The notes under the pieces: generated by a model
What the model saw: the letters and a program-made list of their open reading frames with translations, nothing else
What the model was told of the DNA's origin: nothing
Database searches by the model: none
Shown here: piece by piece, positions 24,321-35,010 of the stretch
Layout of the letters: each line of letters starts with the position of its first letter
Numbering within the stretch: position 1 is the first letter of the stretch
Program-made: the position numbers and the translations under genes
From: Diphasiastrum complanatum
Taxonomy: Eukaryota; Streptophyta; Lycopodiopsida; Lycopodiales; Lycopodiaceae
DNA length: 64,000 nt
NCBI GenBank assembly: GCA_029204225.1
Contig: CM055095.1
Span: 68,378,305-68,442,304 of the forward strand
Reading direction: 5' to 3'

Positions 24321-24656
24321 ATGTACAGGTAAGACCCAGACAAGAAAATCGCATACAGTGCAAGAATTTAAATAGAAGCGTCAAAAATTGTCGAAACTGC
24401 ATAAACATTGGGATGGTAGACATGCAACAACAATGTACAATACTGTTAGGATCTAGTGCAGTATGCAGATCACATAATCAATCACTGTAGACACTCCTCA
24501 GAAGCTCTCAAAGATGGCATAGCAAAAGCTTTAGATTACAAAGAAACACTGTTAAACTGCAAGATAGAACATTCATGTATTAGTAATGGCTAAAAACATC
24601 AACAAAATAGAAAACTAATCATGATTCCAAAAATAAGAATAAACAAAATTAATTAC

Positions 24657-26107
24657 CTTAGAAATATCAACATCTTCCTGAAGGTTGAACAACTCAAAAA
24701 ATAACTTTGCATTATATAATGTGTACCACCCACAACTGAATGAATCCTTTTGCTGGGGTGACTGCAAAAAAATTCAGCACACAAGAAATCAATTATGAAA
24801 TAGAATGAATTAGAATGAAACAAATACATTAGAATACTGATGTCAAAATGTTGTTAAGAAAGACATAATTTACCTCCAAACTAATGATCTGCCAGTCCAC
24901 TGAACGGGGAACATCTGTTGGAATATATTTACTTAAACATGGCAAGTATATATCTACATCCTTATGCATATTGCTAGCCGAGTTCATCTTGAAACAAAAA
25001 CCTTTAACAATATTATCTGCAAATCTTTTAATAGAGATCAGGTTTAAACTCCAGTGGTCACTACAAAATAAGATAGAAATTTCATTAGCTGCAATTCTAA
25101 GAACTTTTTTCATTTATAATGCCAATGATAAAGCATTTAACATGTACTTGGTATGATAAAGCACGACCAGGTATTTTGTTGCTGGTGTGAGTCCACTAGT
25201 CAGACATTATGACAATGTGTCGTTATTCTCCTTGAAAGGCCTGAAGCAAAAAGTTACTGAGCACCAGCAATTCATTGGATGAATCTCTTGCAATGTCATA
25301 TTGCAAGAGTGTAATCCCAGACTCTATCACAGGATCACTAATAGAAGCCCGTCTATTTTTAAGATCCAAACAATCGATAACTCTATAATTTGTACTAAAG
25401 TCAAATTTCCTCTATTCTGAAACAAAATGGAGTACCAATTCTATCTACAGCATCGGCTATGTACTTCTCAAATTTTAGATAATCATCGGAATCTATATGT
25501 GTATAAAGATTTGAAGGAGCAAGAGGAGGTGGATGAGTAATATCTACAAGAATTATAGGAGTATCCAAAATCGATGTAGCTATATTTACAACCTTATCTA
25601 GGGCAACATTATCTACATTTGCATCCGGGTTAGGCTTGGCAGAGTCGGTGGTATCTACCCTCCTTACTTTTGGGGCTCTCTTGGGGGTTGTCTGCATCCT
25701 AGGACGCTTGGTAGGAAGATCAATCCTATCTAGAGGAACAGGTCTGGGAGCAGCAGGCTGAGACATGTGTAAATTGCAAAATCTCTCCCTCATTCTCATC
25801 AGTAACTGAAGGTACTTAGGCATTATGGTGACTCTCTTAGAATGAATAGCAAGCAAAAATGGATCTTTAAAAGAATTATGAATCTAACAAGCTGACCGAG
25901 ATCATTTCTAGTTATGTGGCAGATGGCACGATAGAATGGAACTTTGGGAATTAACAAAGCGGTTGATCTCTGATACTTACGAATATCAGAGAGGCACCTG
26001 CTGCGGTTGCGTCTTCTAGATCTAACCGGAGGTGCAATGGCAACCGCAGGAGCTGAGGATGAGCCAGCAAAGAAGAAATCTCTCCTTGTCTGCTTTCTCC
26101 TATCCAT
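24657..26107 (-). pseudogene. Histone H3-like / Ulp1 (C48) protease fusion gene
   Basis: From ATG at 26107 the protein begins MDRRKQTRRDFFF, an H3-like tail with R2 and K4 kept and K9 replaced by Asp. A basic stretch follows (RSRRRNRSR), then DIRKYQRSTALLIPKVPFYR (aN-a1) and ITRNDLGQLVRF. After a frame change comes LLAIHSKRVTIMPKYLQLL (a3), so the a2 helix (~20 aa) is missing. A ~115-aa extension ends RIGTPFCFRIEEI at 25401. A +1 shift reopens DFSTNYRVIDCLDLKNRRAS down to ~25200. Two spliced exons, 25060-24874 and 24761-24657, encode DHWSLNLISIKRFADN and SPQQKDSFSCGWYTLYNAK. These carry the His (HWSL), oxyanion Gln and Cys of Ulp1 proteases; the usual Asp is Asn in KMNSASN. Intron borders are GTAA...GCAG and in phase. 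Whether the H3 and protease parts form one transcript is inferred from strand and spacing. Confidence 0.7.
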
Positions 26108-26360
26108 GGAAGTATACTCGTGGATATCGCACTTGTTCGTGACGACGAGGATAAGAAGGGGAAGAATATGAAGCGTTCGTAGAGGAGCGATATGTACGGT
26201 ATATAGAAGAGAGGCAAGTCCAATATGAGGAGACACGCAGGTAGAAATATCGGACCTGTGCACATGGAATGCAGTAGGCAGAATATCGATTACGAAGGGG
26301 GCGCACAAGTGCGATATGCAAAGCGAAAAAAAAAGTGAAAAAAATTCATCGGAGTTTGTG

Positions 26361-26370
26361 ATTTTATATC
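26361..26370 (-). promoter_or_regulatory. TATA box for the H3-like/Ulp1 gene
   Basis: Minus strand GATATAAAAT, about 255 bp upstream of the ATG at 26107. It flanks the CACGTG cluster on the side facing this gene. Confidence 0.5.
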
Positions 26371-26378
26371 ACGGTTCG

Positions 26379-26635
26379 CACGTGCAAAAGAACGTCATGT
26401 CACACGTGCGAGTTGTCTAGTCATCAACACGTGACAACAAGTCAGCGAATGATCATTTGACACATGTCAGATTGTCATTTCACATGTGTGGGATTGTACG
26501 ACCAAATGCAAGAGCGACACGTGTTGTCCATCCGACTAATGAACACGAGGCATGTGTCCTTGTGTCATTTCACACGTGTCCAGGTGTCACCTCACACGTG
26601 CTAGTGCATGCAGACCAATCGAAAATGAACACGTG
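26379..26635. promoter_or_regulatory. Cluster of seven CACGTG boxes in a bidirectional promoter
   Basis: Exact CACGTG hexamers occur at 26379, 26403, 26428, 26518, 26573, 26595 and 26630, with near matches CACATGT at 26461 and 26481. CACGTG is the palindromic core bound by plant bHLH and bZIP factors (G-box). The cluster lies exactly between two outward-facing TATA boxes. TTGACC words (W-box core) follow at about 26640 and 26649. Confidence 0.75.
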
Positions 26636-26670
26636 TCTGTTGACCATTGACCATGAGTGTGAAAATTCAG

Positions 26671-26679
26671 TATAAAAGG
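26671..26679 (+). promoter_or_regulatory. TATA box for gene Y
   Basis: TATAAAAGG on the plus strand, 233 bp upstream of the preferred ATG of gene Y. It is a strong consensus match. Confidence 0.65.
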
Positions 26680-26903
26680 CACGAAACCAGTTTAATTTTT
26701 TACTTTTTTCTTTCTCAAAATTCACATCATATCGCTCTTGTGTGCGCGCTTTGTTGTCCATTTCATTCATCAATCCTACTTGCGCACAAGTGCGATATTC
26801 AGTTGCTACCTGCTGTACATATCCCTCTTGTGCGCGATCTTTACAGTTAGTTTTGTTTCATTTTGTCTCCCTCGTGCACAGGTGCGATCTCTGTCGTAGT
26901 GCC

Positions 26904-28399
26904 ATGGCCTCTTCCTCAAGATCCACACGAGATTCGGGCCTAAGTTTAATTTTTATGGAATTTGAGATTATTGAATATCTAGACTACTTCCATAGTCTAT
27001 TCAGGCCATATTTACATGTTTTTAAGATTGCACAACCAAATGTTGACGTATTTTATGAACATTATGTTAGATTCAGGGATATACTCAGTAAGCTTGTTAT
27101 CTTCATAGATTCACTCTCGTACATGCATTATACTGATCTTGTTCATTTCTTCCCAGCTTTCAAACATAGACTAGATAGAATGTTCACCAAATTGTTTGAT
27201 CTTTTTAAAAACAGTTCAATGTGTCCTTCTTGCAACAAGAAATGTCAATTGGTTGAATACCAGAGTGGTTTCGTACTTTTCATGTTAGTTCAGATCCCGG
27301 ATGATGAGGAAGTTTCTGTTGCTGACCCTCCTATTGCATCATCCTCTATTCAGTCAGCTATTAAGGATATTAGTCACTTCCTAATCGACACCCATGATAA
27401 GGATAGTGACTTTATTGATGTAAATACTGATGTGCTTCGGGATTCTTTTATTGGCCAAAATACATTTGCTGATGAATTGATCCCTATAGAGGAGTCAAAA
27501 TGTCTTTTCAATTTGCCAATATATTATGTAAATGATGATGTATATTTTACTACAGCTGATTTATGTCAATTTTTTGACTATCATGAAGATGAAGATCCAT
27601 GTTTATTATCCGGCACAATTTCTGAATTCTTCAACTTTGTAGATTTTGAAACAGATGACCTTGTTGCTGGAATTGATTATGATGATGAGGAGGGACTTAT
27701 GACTAGTGAAGAGTTATTGACTAAGGCTTTATCAAATATTGCAGAGGATGGACGAGACAGACCATCCAATGAAAAAGTTAATGGACAAGACAGACCATTC
27801 GATGAAAAATTCATGACATTTCAATCCCAGATGGGCTTCCCTCATCTATCATTAATGCATTTTACAGATGATTCCACTTCAGTAGGTGGTCATTATATTG
27901 GTCATCCTAATTTGGTTGCTGCTGATGATGAAGAATGTGTAAGTGTTTAAACTTCCTTGCATTAAAATGTTCTTAACTACTGAATGTATTTTTTCTAATA
28001 TATTTCTTATTGCAGGATGCTCTCATAATTCATGACTTTGCTACGAAACGAGGTGGTTGCAGACAACATGCATCCTCGTTCCAGAGAGATCGTGGACTTG
28101 GCCACTGTCTTAGGCATTTCCTGAAGAATGAGATCTATATTGCTCATTCGAAGCTGAACATAGTTGGGGAGAGTCTGATAATGGTAGTTAAAGCTTTATC
28201 ATTTTATCTAGGAGGACATAAATTTGTTAAGAAAAATAAGATCATTTTCGTCAAAAGATCTTATGTTTTGAACATTCTAGGTTTTACTGATGGGAATGTT
28301 CCTTTAAGGAGCTCTCATTATTCATTGTACTCTACTTATATTGAACTTAGTGGAAATAAGAATAATGCACATCTATTAGATGCATACTCTAGAAGATAA
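26904..28399 (+). CDS. Unknown gene Y, two exons, intact
   Basis: The preferred ATG at 26904 has a GCCATGGCC context and opens MASSSRSTRDSGLS. Exon 1 runs to 27938. A 77-bp intron (27939-28015, TGT/GTAAGT ... TTGCAG/GAT, phase 0) leads to exon 2 with stop TAA at 28397-28399, giving about 473 aa. Residues ~1-120 are mostly hydrophobic and charged helices. A CPSCNKKC motif follows, then an acidic stretch with YYVNDDVYFTTADLCQFF and DYHEDED. Exon 2 is basic (RQHASSFQRDRGLGHCLRHF). No family was recognised. It is divergent from the H3-like/Ulp1 gene. A broken partial copy lies in copy B (43831-44590), and the remnant at 189-705 may be a distant relative. An upstream in-frame Met at 26742 exists but lies in the leader. 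Confidence 0.7.
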
Positions 28400-28487
28400 T
28401 TTTTTCATGACAATACTACCATAGAATCTGTCACACAAGCTGATGATGAATGGTGGACACTTTGTATTTTGTTATAATACAATCAAT

Positions 28488-28619
28488 ACATTTACATTGA
28501 GTATTTCTCCTCTCTCTTGTTCCATGAATTTGCATGCAATTCTGAACATGTCACACATTTACATTGAGTATTTCTCCTCTCTTGTTCAATGAATTTGCAA
28601 GCAATTCTGAACATGTCAT
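28488..28619. repeat. Tandem duplication of ~66 bp downstream of gene Y
   Basis: ACATTTACATTGAGTATTTC through TTCTGAACATGTCA occurs at 28488-28554 and again at 28555-28619, with a few differences. Confidence 0.85.
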
Positions 28620-28979
28620 GATTTGATGACAATGATGATTGAATGTCTTTGTTATCTTCTACTCATCAATCATCTAATTTTCTCTTCCTGTATGAACTTG
28701 CATGCTTTCCTAAACTTGTTGTATTGTGTGGACTTTGTTATATGTCAAATCTGAACTCTACGGTAGAACCACTGAAAAAATTGACAAATGTAGTTTCGTT
28801 TTTCATTGGTTCCTCCATGTTGTGTATTTCGATGAAATGCTGCTCGTGCTTGCCCATGCGACTTCTCCATCCCTTGTGATGACCATACACTCAACCTTCC
28901 ATGTGTGTTTGCAAAAAATGTTGTATGATCTCTTAGTATGTGCTGCATATGTCAAAACCATAATGTTAGTCTATGTTTG

Positions 28980-31390
28980 AATCTAAATATATATGAAAAA
29001 TTGAAGGCATCTTGAAGAATTTATACTAACCATGTAATGAGTGATGTAATCTTCTCCCCATGCTTTTGATACTACATTAACAAACTCGACACAAGTCCTT
29101 TGTACAACTTTCTTATTAATATCAAAGTATTTATCTTTTTTTAAAATAGCAATCATACTATCAAGCTTCTTCCATACATCAACTTTTAGTACTCTGGTTT
29201 TGCCGTCTTTCTCGAAGTCCTGAGTGGCAGCAATAATATTTGTCCAGACTGAGTGTTGAATATTAGAAGCCTTACCAGTATGATTTGATAGGAAATGACG
29301 TGCTTTGGCTCCTCTTGTGCTTGGCTTAGTTGGCATGTTCCCATTCTTTCCTGAAAGCTTTTCATCTTTTTGAATTTTGACATGTCTCTTATGAAGTATT
29401 GCTTTTGATAAAACATCTTCTAATCGAGAGATAGCTTCCTTTGCTAATGATGTTGGCTTAGTATTCCAAGCAAAAACAATATGAAGATAAATGATCTTTT
29501 CTATTCATCTAACTTCTGCATGAAGAGTGCAAACATGCACATTTTTCAAGGGGATAGGCAGCACAGGCTTCCAGTTTGGATCTGCATATTCTCTAGTAAA
29601 TCCTGTACTCCTAGTAACATCTTTTGCCATTTTCATGCAGTACAAACAAGGGTGTTTTGATGTAGCACCGTGAGAAACATTATACATACATTTCAATGCT
29701 TTCAAATCACCTGCTAAGTGTCATTCAACATTGAAGTCTCCAACTCCTGGAACATTGAGAAGTTCTCCATCCATATGGTCCTTGATGATCCTAGGATAAG
29801 ATGTCCTTTAGAATATCCATGATAATATATCATGATCCTCCTTCAGCACCTGTCCAAAGAATTAATCAGACTTAGTTATCAAAGAACTAATATTATTCAA
29901 TGAATGTAATGTAATAATGAGGCTAGTTACCTGAAACGCTGCCAACCACCATATATCATTTTCTGACTGGACACTGAATCTGAAATTTTCTTGGTCCTTT
30001 GTTTTTGATAGTGCACCATTCGTGAGAGTTATACTAACCCTCTCCATCTTTTGCCCTTTCACAATTTCTGACTCATCTAACTTAAGTACTATGATTATTT
30101 TGTCATTCACCTTTTCAAAGGTTATATTATAGAATGTGACGATGTATCTCAGCAAGTAATTTAGATCAACAAATAAGTTGTTTGATGAATTATAGAATAT
30201 TGATCTTCCATCAGTTTCATACACCACCTCAATATGAAATGGAGTTCCAGTGATCTTATGCATACCTATGTTTAATGTATCCATCTCTTTCTTCAAGTGA
30301 TATGTCCTAGGGATTGGGACTTTCTAATTTGAACTTGCTTAAAAGCCTCTCTAATGAGTTTAAATATTGTTGCATATGCTTCCTTGCTAATACCTGCAAA
30401 ATCACAAGCACCTTGAACTATAGTCTTATCTAAAAGAATTTGAATGTCCACCATCAAAGACTCTGTTATTTTACACTTTACATTTGAACTCCTATTGTTC
30501 ATCATGATACGCTTAGTGGATTTGTCTGTCAATATTGTGCCCAATGACATTTCTAGTGAAGCCTTGTCTTTAATATTCTGAGGAGCTACTAATGCAGATA
30601 GTTAACAGAATATCACCATAGCTGAAATTAAATCCAAATGTCATTGAAAAACCTACAAAAATCAGAATATGCTTACTTGAATACACGGTTCCTTCTATTT
30701 CAATAACCTCCTTTTGAAAGCATTTGAATATCCTTGCAACTTTGTCGCTTTCACTTCTTACTTTCAGCTTTTTTATTTGCCAATTCCACATCCTTCAATA
30801 ATTGTAAGTTTTCAATACGAATAGATTGTAAGATTGATTGCATTTGCTCTAGTTCTGATTTGATATTGATTGTTATCTTCTATAATGATTCATTATTTTT
30901 TTTAAGTTATTCATTTTCTTCTAACGTCTTTTGGAGATGACAATCTCTATTCTGACAATAAGAGGATATCTGAATCAACTCACCTTCTAAAAAATGAACT
31001 TATTCATATAAAGTTGTTTTCCGTGGTTCTGCAATCTTTCACAATATCCTAGTAATTCACTATGTCCAATGCATATCCATGTAACTAAATGAATTATTGA
31101 GGAGAATGTGGGATGTGTCAAAGTGCTTGGATCTTGTGGATATAATGTTCCATCTATCCACAAATCCAAGTTTTTCTTTCCTTCTTCTTTGTAACGAGAA
31201 TGATCCTCAACAAATATTTGAATTCTTTTGCCTCCTCTTCTCTGCAAAGGTGCGAAATCAATAGAGAAACCAAATGTAGATGATACAATGTCATCATCAA
31301 GAAAAACAATAGAGTAATCAGTTGTGTCAAAGTACTATGACCAAATTCTATGTAACAAAACAAAATACTCATCTTTGATTATATTATATA
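28980..31390 (-). pseudogene. Transposase-like gene T (copy A), multi-segment
   Basis: Reading from 31.39 kb downwards: DDDIVSSTFGFSIDFAPLQR then RGGKRIQIFVEDHSRYKEEG and LDLWIDGTLYPQDPSTLTHP. Next is a coiled coil (LEENEQLKNNNESLQKI in the better copy B) and ARIFKCFQKEVIEIEGTVYS. Then come GACDFAGISKEAYATIFKLI, YLLRYIVTFYNITFEKVNDK, IIIVLKLDESEIVKG and VSITLTNGAL. The 3' part has HLAGDLKALKCMYNVSHGAT, PCLYCMK, NVHVCTLHAEVR and then AKARHFLSNHTGKASNIQHS. The D...GD...CxxC...LHAxxR series resembles transposase-like proteins I recall from animals and other eukaryotes. It is not a standard plant superfamily that I can name. Scattered stops are present. Confidence 0.5.
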
Positions 31391-31873
31391 CGCTATACGA
31401 TCAACCCAATCTCCATGCTTGTATGCTTGATTCAAATTTGGAAATGCCGCTCATTTTTTCATTCCAATAAGTAGTTGGCGCCCATATTTCCATTCCAATG
31501 TAAAGATGACATTCATAATTGGAGATGGCACCCATATTTTCATTCTCGTGGAAGGAATGCATATGTAAACATTTTGCTATTTTTTTTTATTCGGATTTGG
31601 GGATGGTGATCATATTCTAGATCCAGTGAAAATATTGCCCTTTTCGTAACCAATGGAGGGACTATTTTTGAATTTAGTCAAGTTATACTGCGAACTGTTT
31701 ATAGTTCTTAACAGTGACTATAGACACTGTGGTTAGATCATTGGGAGTTGGGGAGGCCTCGGGAGTGGTGGGGGCAAGCAAATAAACAATATTGTTTTTT
31801 TTATTTTGATATTTTTCTATATCTTACATGGCATTCCTTAAAGAGTCTTTTTGATATTGAGAACTCCTCTAAT
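31391..31873. other. Right end of copy A
   Basis: Contains repeated CATTCC words, an imperfect palindrome GAACTGTTTATAGTTC (~31691), and a terminal block GGCATTCCTTAAAGAGTC ... GAACTCCTCTAA. The last ~190 bp reappear inverted at 41675-41860. Confidence 0.6.
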
Positions 31874-31875
31874 GG

Positions 31876-32012
31876 CCACTAAATGAGGAACTTATGCCTA
31901 TAAGGTAATCCCATTTGGTCTTTACAATGCCCCTAGTACCTTCCAGCGAGTAACGCAAGCGGCATTCAAAGAGTACCTAGAAAAGTTTCTGTTTTCTTGA
32001 ATGATCTATGCG
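31876..32012 (+). pseudogene. Gypsy RT fragment
   Basis: GTYAYKVIPFGLYNAPSTFQ then RVTQAAFKEYLEKFLFS is the classic gypsy RT block. A TGA stands where Trp is expected just before GTYAY. It begins immediately at the right edge of copy A. Confidence 0.85.
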
Positions 32013-32039
32013 TGCACGGACGGAACTTTGAACATCGAT

Positions 32040-32270
32040 TCAATTTGGAGAAAGTGTTAAAGCCATGTCGCTAGTATTCAAGATATTCTTGGTAATAGAT
32101 GGAATGAACAAAATATCCTCCGAATGAACATTCCTATTTGTAGAGAGAGAAATAGGAATTGTGCCAATCCCTTTGATTGCACACTCTTCATCATTGGCCA
32201 TGTAGATCACCCTCTTATCATCCCCAAGTGTTTGTTCCAAAATACTAAGGTTTGGTATGAAATATCTAAC
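32040..32270 (-). pseudogene. Copia protease/GAG-pre-integrase fragment
   Basis: GDDKRVIYMANDEECAIKGI and SEDILFIPSITKNIL match the copia frame at 45004-45222, so both come from the same family. No flanking coding parts remain. Confidence 0.8.
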
Positions 32271-32689
32271 AATAGTGGACGTTTGTCAACCCAAGTCAAA
32301 GTTGGTCAAAATTGATCAAAGCCAGCCAAATTTTGGTGTCATTGACTTCTGCTAGGTTAGATGAACATGCCTGCAAATTTTCGTCTGGTGTGGACTTGAA
32401 ACGAGGAGAAATTTTAGTTTGAGAATTTTTATCAAATCTCAATCTTTTAGGGGGCCAAAAAAATGAATATTTTCAAAACTTCTGAGAATCATCCGAATTT
32501 AGGCAGGTTGGGTGGGGCTGAGTGTGTTGAGATAGAAGGTACTTGATTTGTTCAATTTGGCTAAGTAGTTTAACCAAGTCTCAATTAAAAAATTCCAAAT
32601 TTTGTATCCGAATCTAGGTCCAAATGAGGACACGTCCGAGTGGGTCGTTTACGTCCGATGAGGGAAGGGAAGGACATCTGGTTGCAACC
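32271..32689. other. Non-coding, nothing recognised
   Basis: GTCAAAGTTGGTCAA-like words only. Confidence 0.3.
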
Positions 32690-32945
32690 GACAGAGAAGG
32701 GAAGGCAAGGAGGGGGCGTCCGATGGCTGTTTATGCCGAAGGCCTGGTCTATTGCATCCGATAGAGGAGAGAAGGCTATTTATAGCCAGACATGGTTTAT
32801 TGCATCCGATAGAGGAGAGAAGGCAGGAAGGGACGTCCGAAGGCTATTTATAGCCAAAGGTCTGGTTTATTGGATCCTACAGAGGAGAGAAGGCAGGCAA
32901 GGGTGTCTGAAGGCTGTTTATGGCCGAAGGCCTGGTTTATTGCGT
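32690..32945. repeat. Minisatellite, unit ~73 bp, four copies
   Basis: AGAGGAGAGAAGGC, CGTCCGAAGGCTATTTATAG and CTGGTTTATTGCATCC recur four times, with the second unit shorter. The plus-strand frame 32640-33224 runs through the array, which explains its repeated RLFIAKGLVYW-type words. I do not call it a gene. Confidence 0.8.
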
Positions 32946-34212
32946 GCAAATCCGGGGCGTTCAAACCGATGGAGTTGGGTTTCGCAGGTCAGATCCCAAG
33001 GAGAGTGTTCTAAAGCCTCTCAGATCCGACAACTTTGGACTGGAAGGTCAGGTCCGACAGTTTCTTTTTTTTTGGTTTACCACAACCACTCGACCTCCTT
33101 CCCCATTCTATCCTCACAGGAAAAAGATATCTGCAATCGGGTAGGTAATTTTTCTGAGTCCTCCAATCTGAACCCAGATTCAAACGGAGGCAAACATCCT
33201 ATTCATATCGTCAGATACAAATAGGAAAGACAAACAAGGAAGAATCGCTCAGTTAAGCTTCAGTCAAAGCAGATGATCGAATTTGTAACATCAATAGCAT
33301 CTGATTCGACAACTAACTTCATGCTTGCATTGATTTGTAGCTTTTTTTATTCATGAACAGATGAATAAGGTAGAACAACAAACAATGTTCTAGCCAAAAG
33401 CCCTGTAACCCCTTAACTCCACAAACAGGATCATATCTCAAACGTTTTGATTTCCACATGCAGTCAACTATTCCAAACAATCATTTCTAAGGATACTGCT
33501 GCAGGAACAGAACCAGCTGACTAACATATTTTGGTAGCTATCCAGGTTCTCCAAGTTCAAGAGCGAGTTCAAAAGGAGAACAATTTCTAGTCGTAGTATT
33601 TTTTGTTGAATCCTGCAATTATATTTAAACGTTTTTTTACATTTGTGGTTCCACGCAGATATTGGTCTACGATTACAACTGGCTAGTTCTCATGCAGTGT
33701 GGTTCTGAAGTAGAATCTATTGCTTTCAAGTTTGCTCTCGGTTTTTTTTCTGTTGGGGGCAGCTACAAGCTCGACAATGGCGCCAATGTTTGACGATTCT
33801 AGCACATGTCAGAATCTGTTTTTCTCTCAACCACTCATCTCATCCTGTTGTAGTATAGTTCTCTTTCACCTTCACCCTTCCCACCGACCTCACCCTTCCC
33901 ACCGAGCTCGAACCTAGGCTTGCAATAAAGATCCTCAACCCAAAAACCAATCAAAAAACCAACCTTTCAAGAATCCAACAGGAAACCAATCAAACAAGAA
34001 CCCAAAACATGCAAGAAATCAAAAATTAAAGAGCTATTTACAACAAAGAAATGCTAAGAAAGACGAGAACACAAAGCATAAAGAGCAAAGCTTATCTACA
34101 ATATTTACGTTTCCAAACAAGAACACACAAAGAAGTACATCTTAACTTCTAACTTACAAAACATTAAAACATCATCCATATCTATGCTAAATCATCAACC
34201 ATCTACATTAAC

Positions 34213-34216
<4 letters not shown>
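32946..34216. other. Non-coding, nothing recognised
   Basis: A short direct repeat CACCCTTCCCACCGA occurs twice near 33875-33905. Otherwise no structure was seen. Confidence 0.3.
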
Positions 34217-34283
<67 letters not shown>

Positions 34284-34322
34284 CTTGGATCTTCCAAGAA
34301 GAAGAAGAAGAAGAAGAAGAAG

Positions 34323-34355
<33 letters not shown>
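34217..34355. repeat. Compound microsatellite (TA)n-(GA)n-(AAG)n-(GA)n
   Basis: TA at 34217-34260, GA at 34261-34283, GAA/AAG at about 34297-34327, then GA to 34355. Overlapping Ser/Leu/Tyr-Ile frames are repeat artefacts. Confidence 0.95.
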
Positions 34356-34358
<3 letters not shown>

Positions 34359-34419
34359 CAAGAAGTAGAGAGGGAGAGAGAGATGGAGGAGAGGGGAGGA
34401 GAGGAGACATGAGAGAGGA

Positions 34420-34815
34420 GAGGCACCAAAGTTGAGTAGAGTTTCCTCTATTCAAAATAGTATATTAAAAATGGTGTACAATAGGTGTCTTTTTATCTTT
34501 GGGGTGACCCTTGCCCCTTGCTTCCTATTGGCTACTTGCAAAGAGGTGGGATTGAAATCCACACCCTTCACAAGAAACACAAACTAATCTAAGGTATACA
34601 AAGAAGCACATTCCACCTAACTACAAAATCTTAGGAGCTTAAGTTTAACTTAAACTTTGGCCTTTTAATATTATTTTAATCACATGGCCCAAAGTCTAGT
34701 TTATTCCAAAATAGATTATTTACAAGTGCTCATTGGGTCATGGGCTTATGCACGCAGGATGCCATGACCCTCACAACTTATTGTTAGTTAATGTTGGCCT
34801 TAAGGAATCCGCCAA
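34420..34815 (-). repeat. LTR fragment of the family at 46.5 and 48.5 kb
   Basis: ATAGTGTACAAATGGTGTC-like, CCCTTGCCCCT, CCTATTGGCTA and GTGCTCATTGGGTCATGG blocks match 46.9-47.3 and 48.9-49.3 kb. The right edge ...CCAACA at 34815 corresponds to the LTR edges there. It sits inside a copia LTR. Confidence 0.65.
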
Positions 34816-35010
34816 CAGGACTAGATTCAAATGTTTCCACATTCAAATTGAATCTTTTAAAACTCGTGTATTACACTTTCAAAAAAATTTAATTCAAATA
34901 GACTAATATAACTTCTAAATTTTAAACTCTAAATCTAATATGAAAGTTGGCGTCAATTGCCAAATATACAAATATGACCAAAATAGCAAAACTAGCTGAA
35001 ATTTCTCACA
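34816..35010 (-). repeat. Copia LTR fragment (family of 16.05-16.68 kb)
   Basis: Shares ATTGCCAAATA, AATATGACCAAAATA and ATTTCTCACACTCCCTCTTC with 16.62-16.69 kb. Its right edge borders a purine tract (minus strand). Confidence 0.7.

Larger units (their letters stand above)
26122..26896. repeat. Repeated GCGCACAAGTGCGATAT motif in both leaders
   Basis: Near-palindromic words recur in both orientations: GATATCGCACTTGTTCG (~26123), GCGCACAAGTGCGATAT (26301), ATCGCTCTTGTGTGCGCGC (26731), GCGCACAAGTGCGATAT (26782), CTCTTGTGCGCGATC (26825) and TCGTGCACAGGTGCGATC (26872). They sit on the transcript side of both TATA boxes, so they would lie in or next to the 5' UTRs of both divergent genes. Confidence 0.65.
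23212..31873. mobile_element. Candidate multi-gene DNA transposon-like unit (copy A)
   Basis: Four genes alternate in direction: X (plus), H3-like/Ulp1 (minus), Y (plus) and transposase-like T (minus). The right end (GATATTGAGAACTC then CTCTAA, about 31873) is shared with inverted copy B at 41675. In both copies unrelated gypsy sequence begins right after it, so it looks like a true element terminus. Ulp1-like proteases accompany several plant DNA transposons (some Mutator-like and CACTA elements), which fits a DNA element. H3-like sequence in such a unit is not something I recognise. The left boundary and terminal repeats are undefined, and whether X belongs to it is inferred only from position. 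Confidence 0.55.

Noticed and set aside
34208-34455. Ser/Leu/Tyr-Ile-rich frames
   Set aside because: Products of the TA-GA-AAG compound microsatellite.
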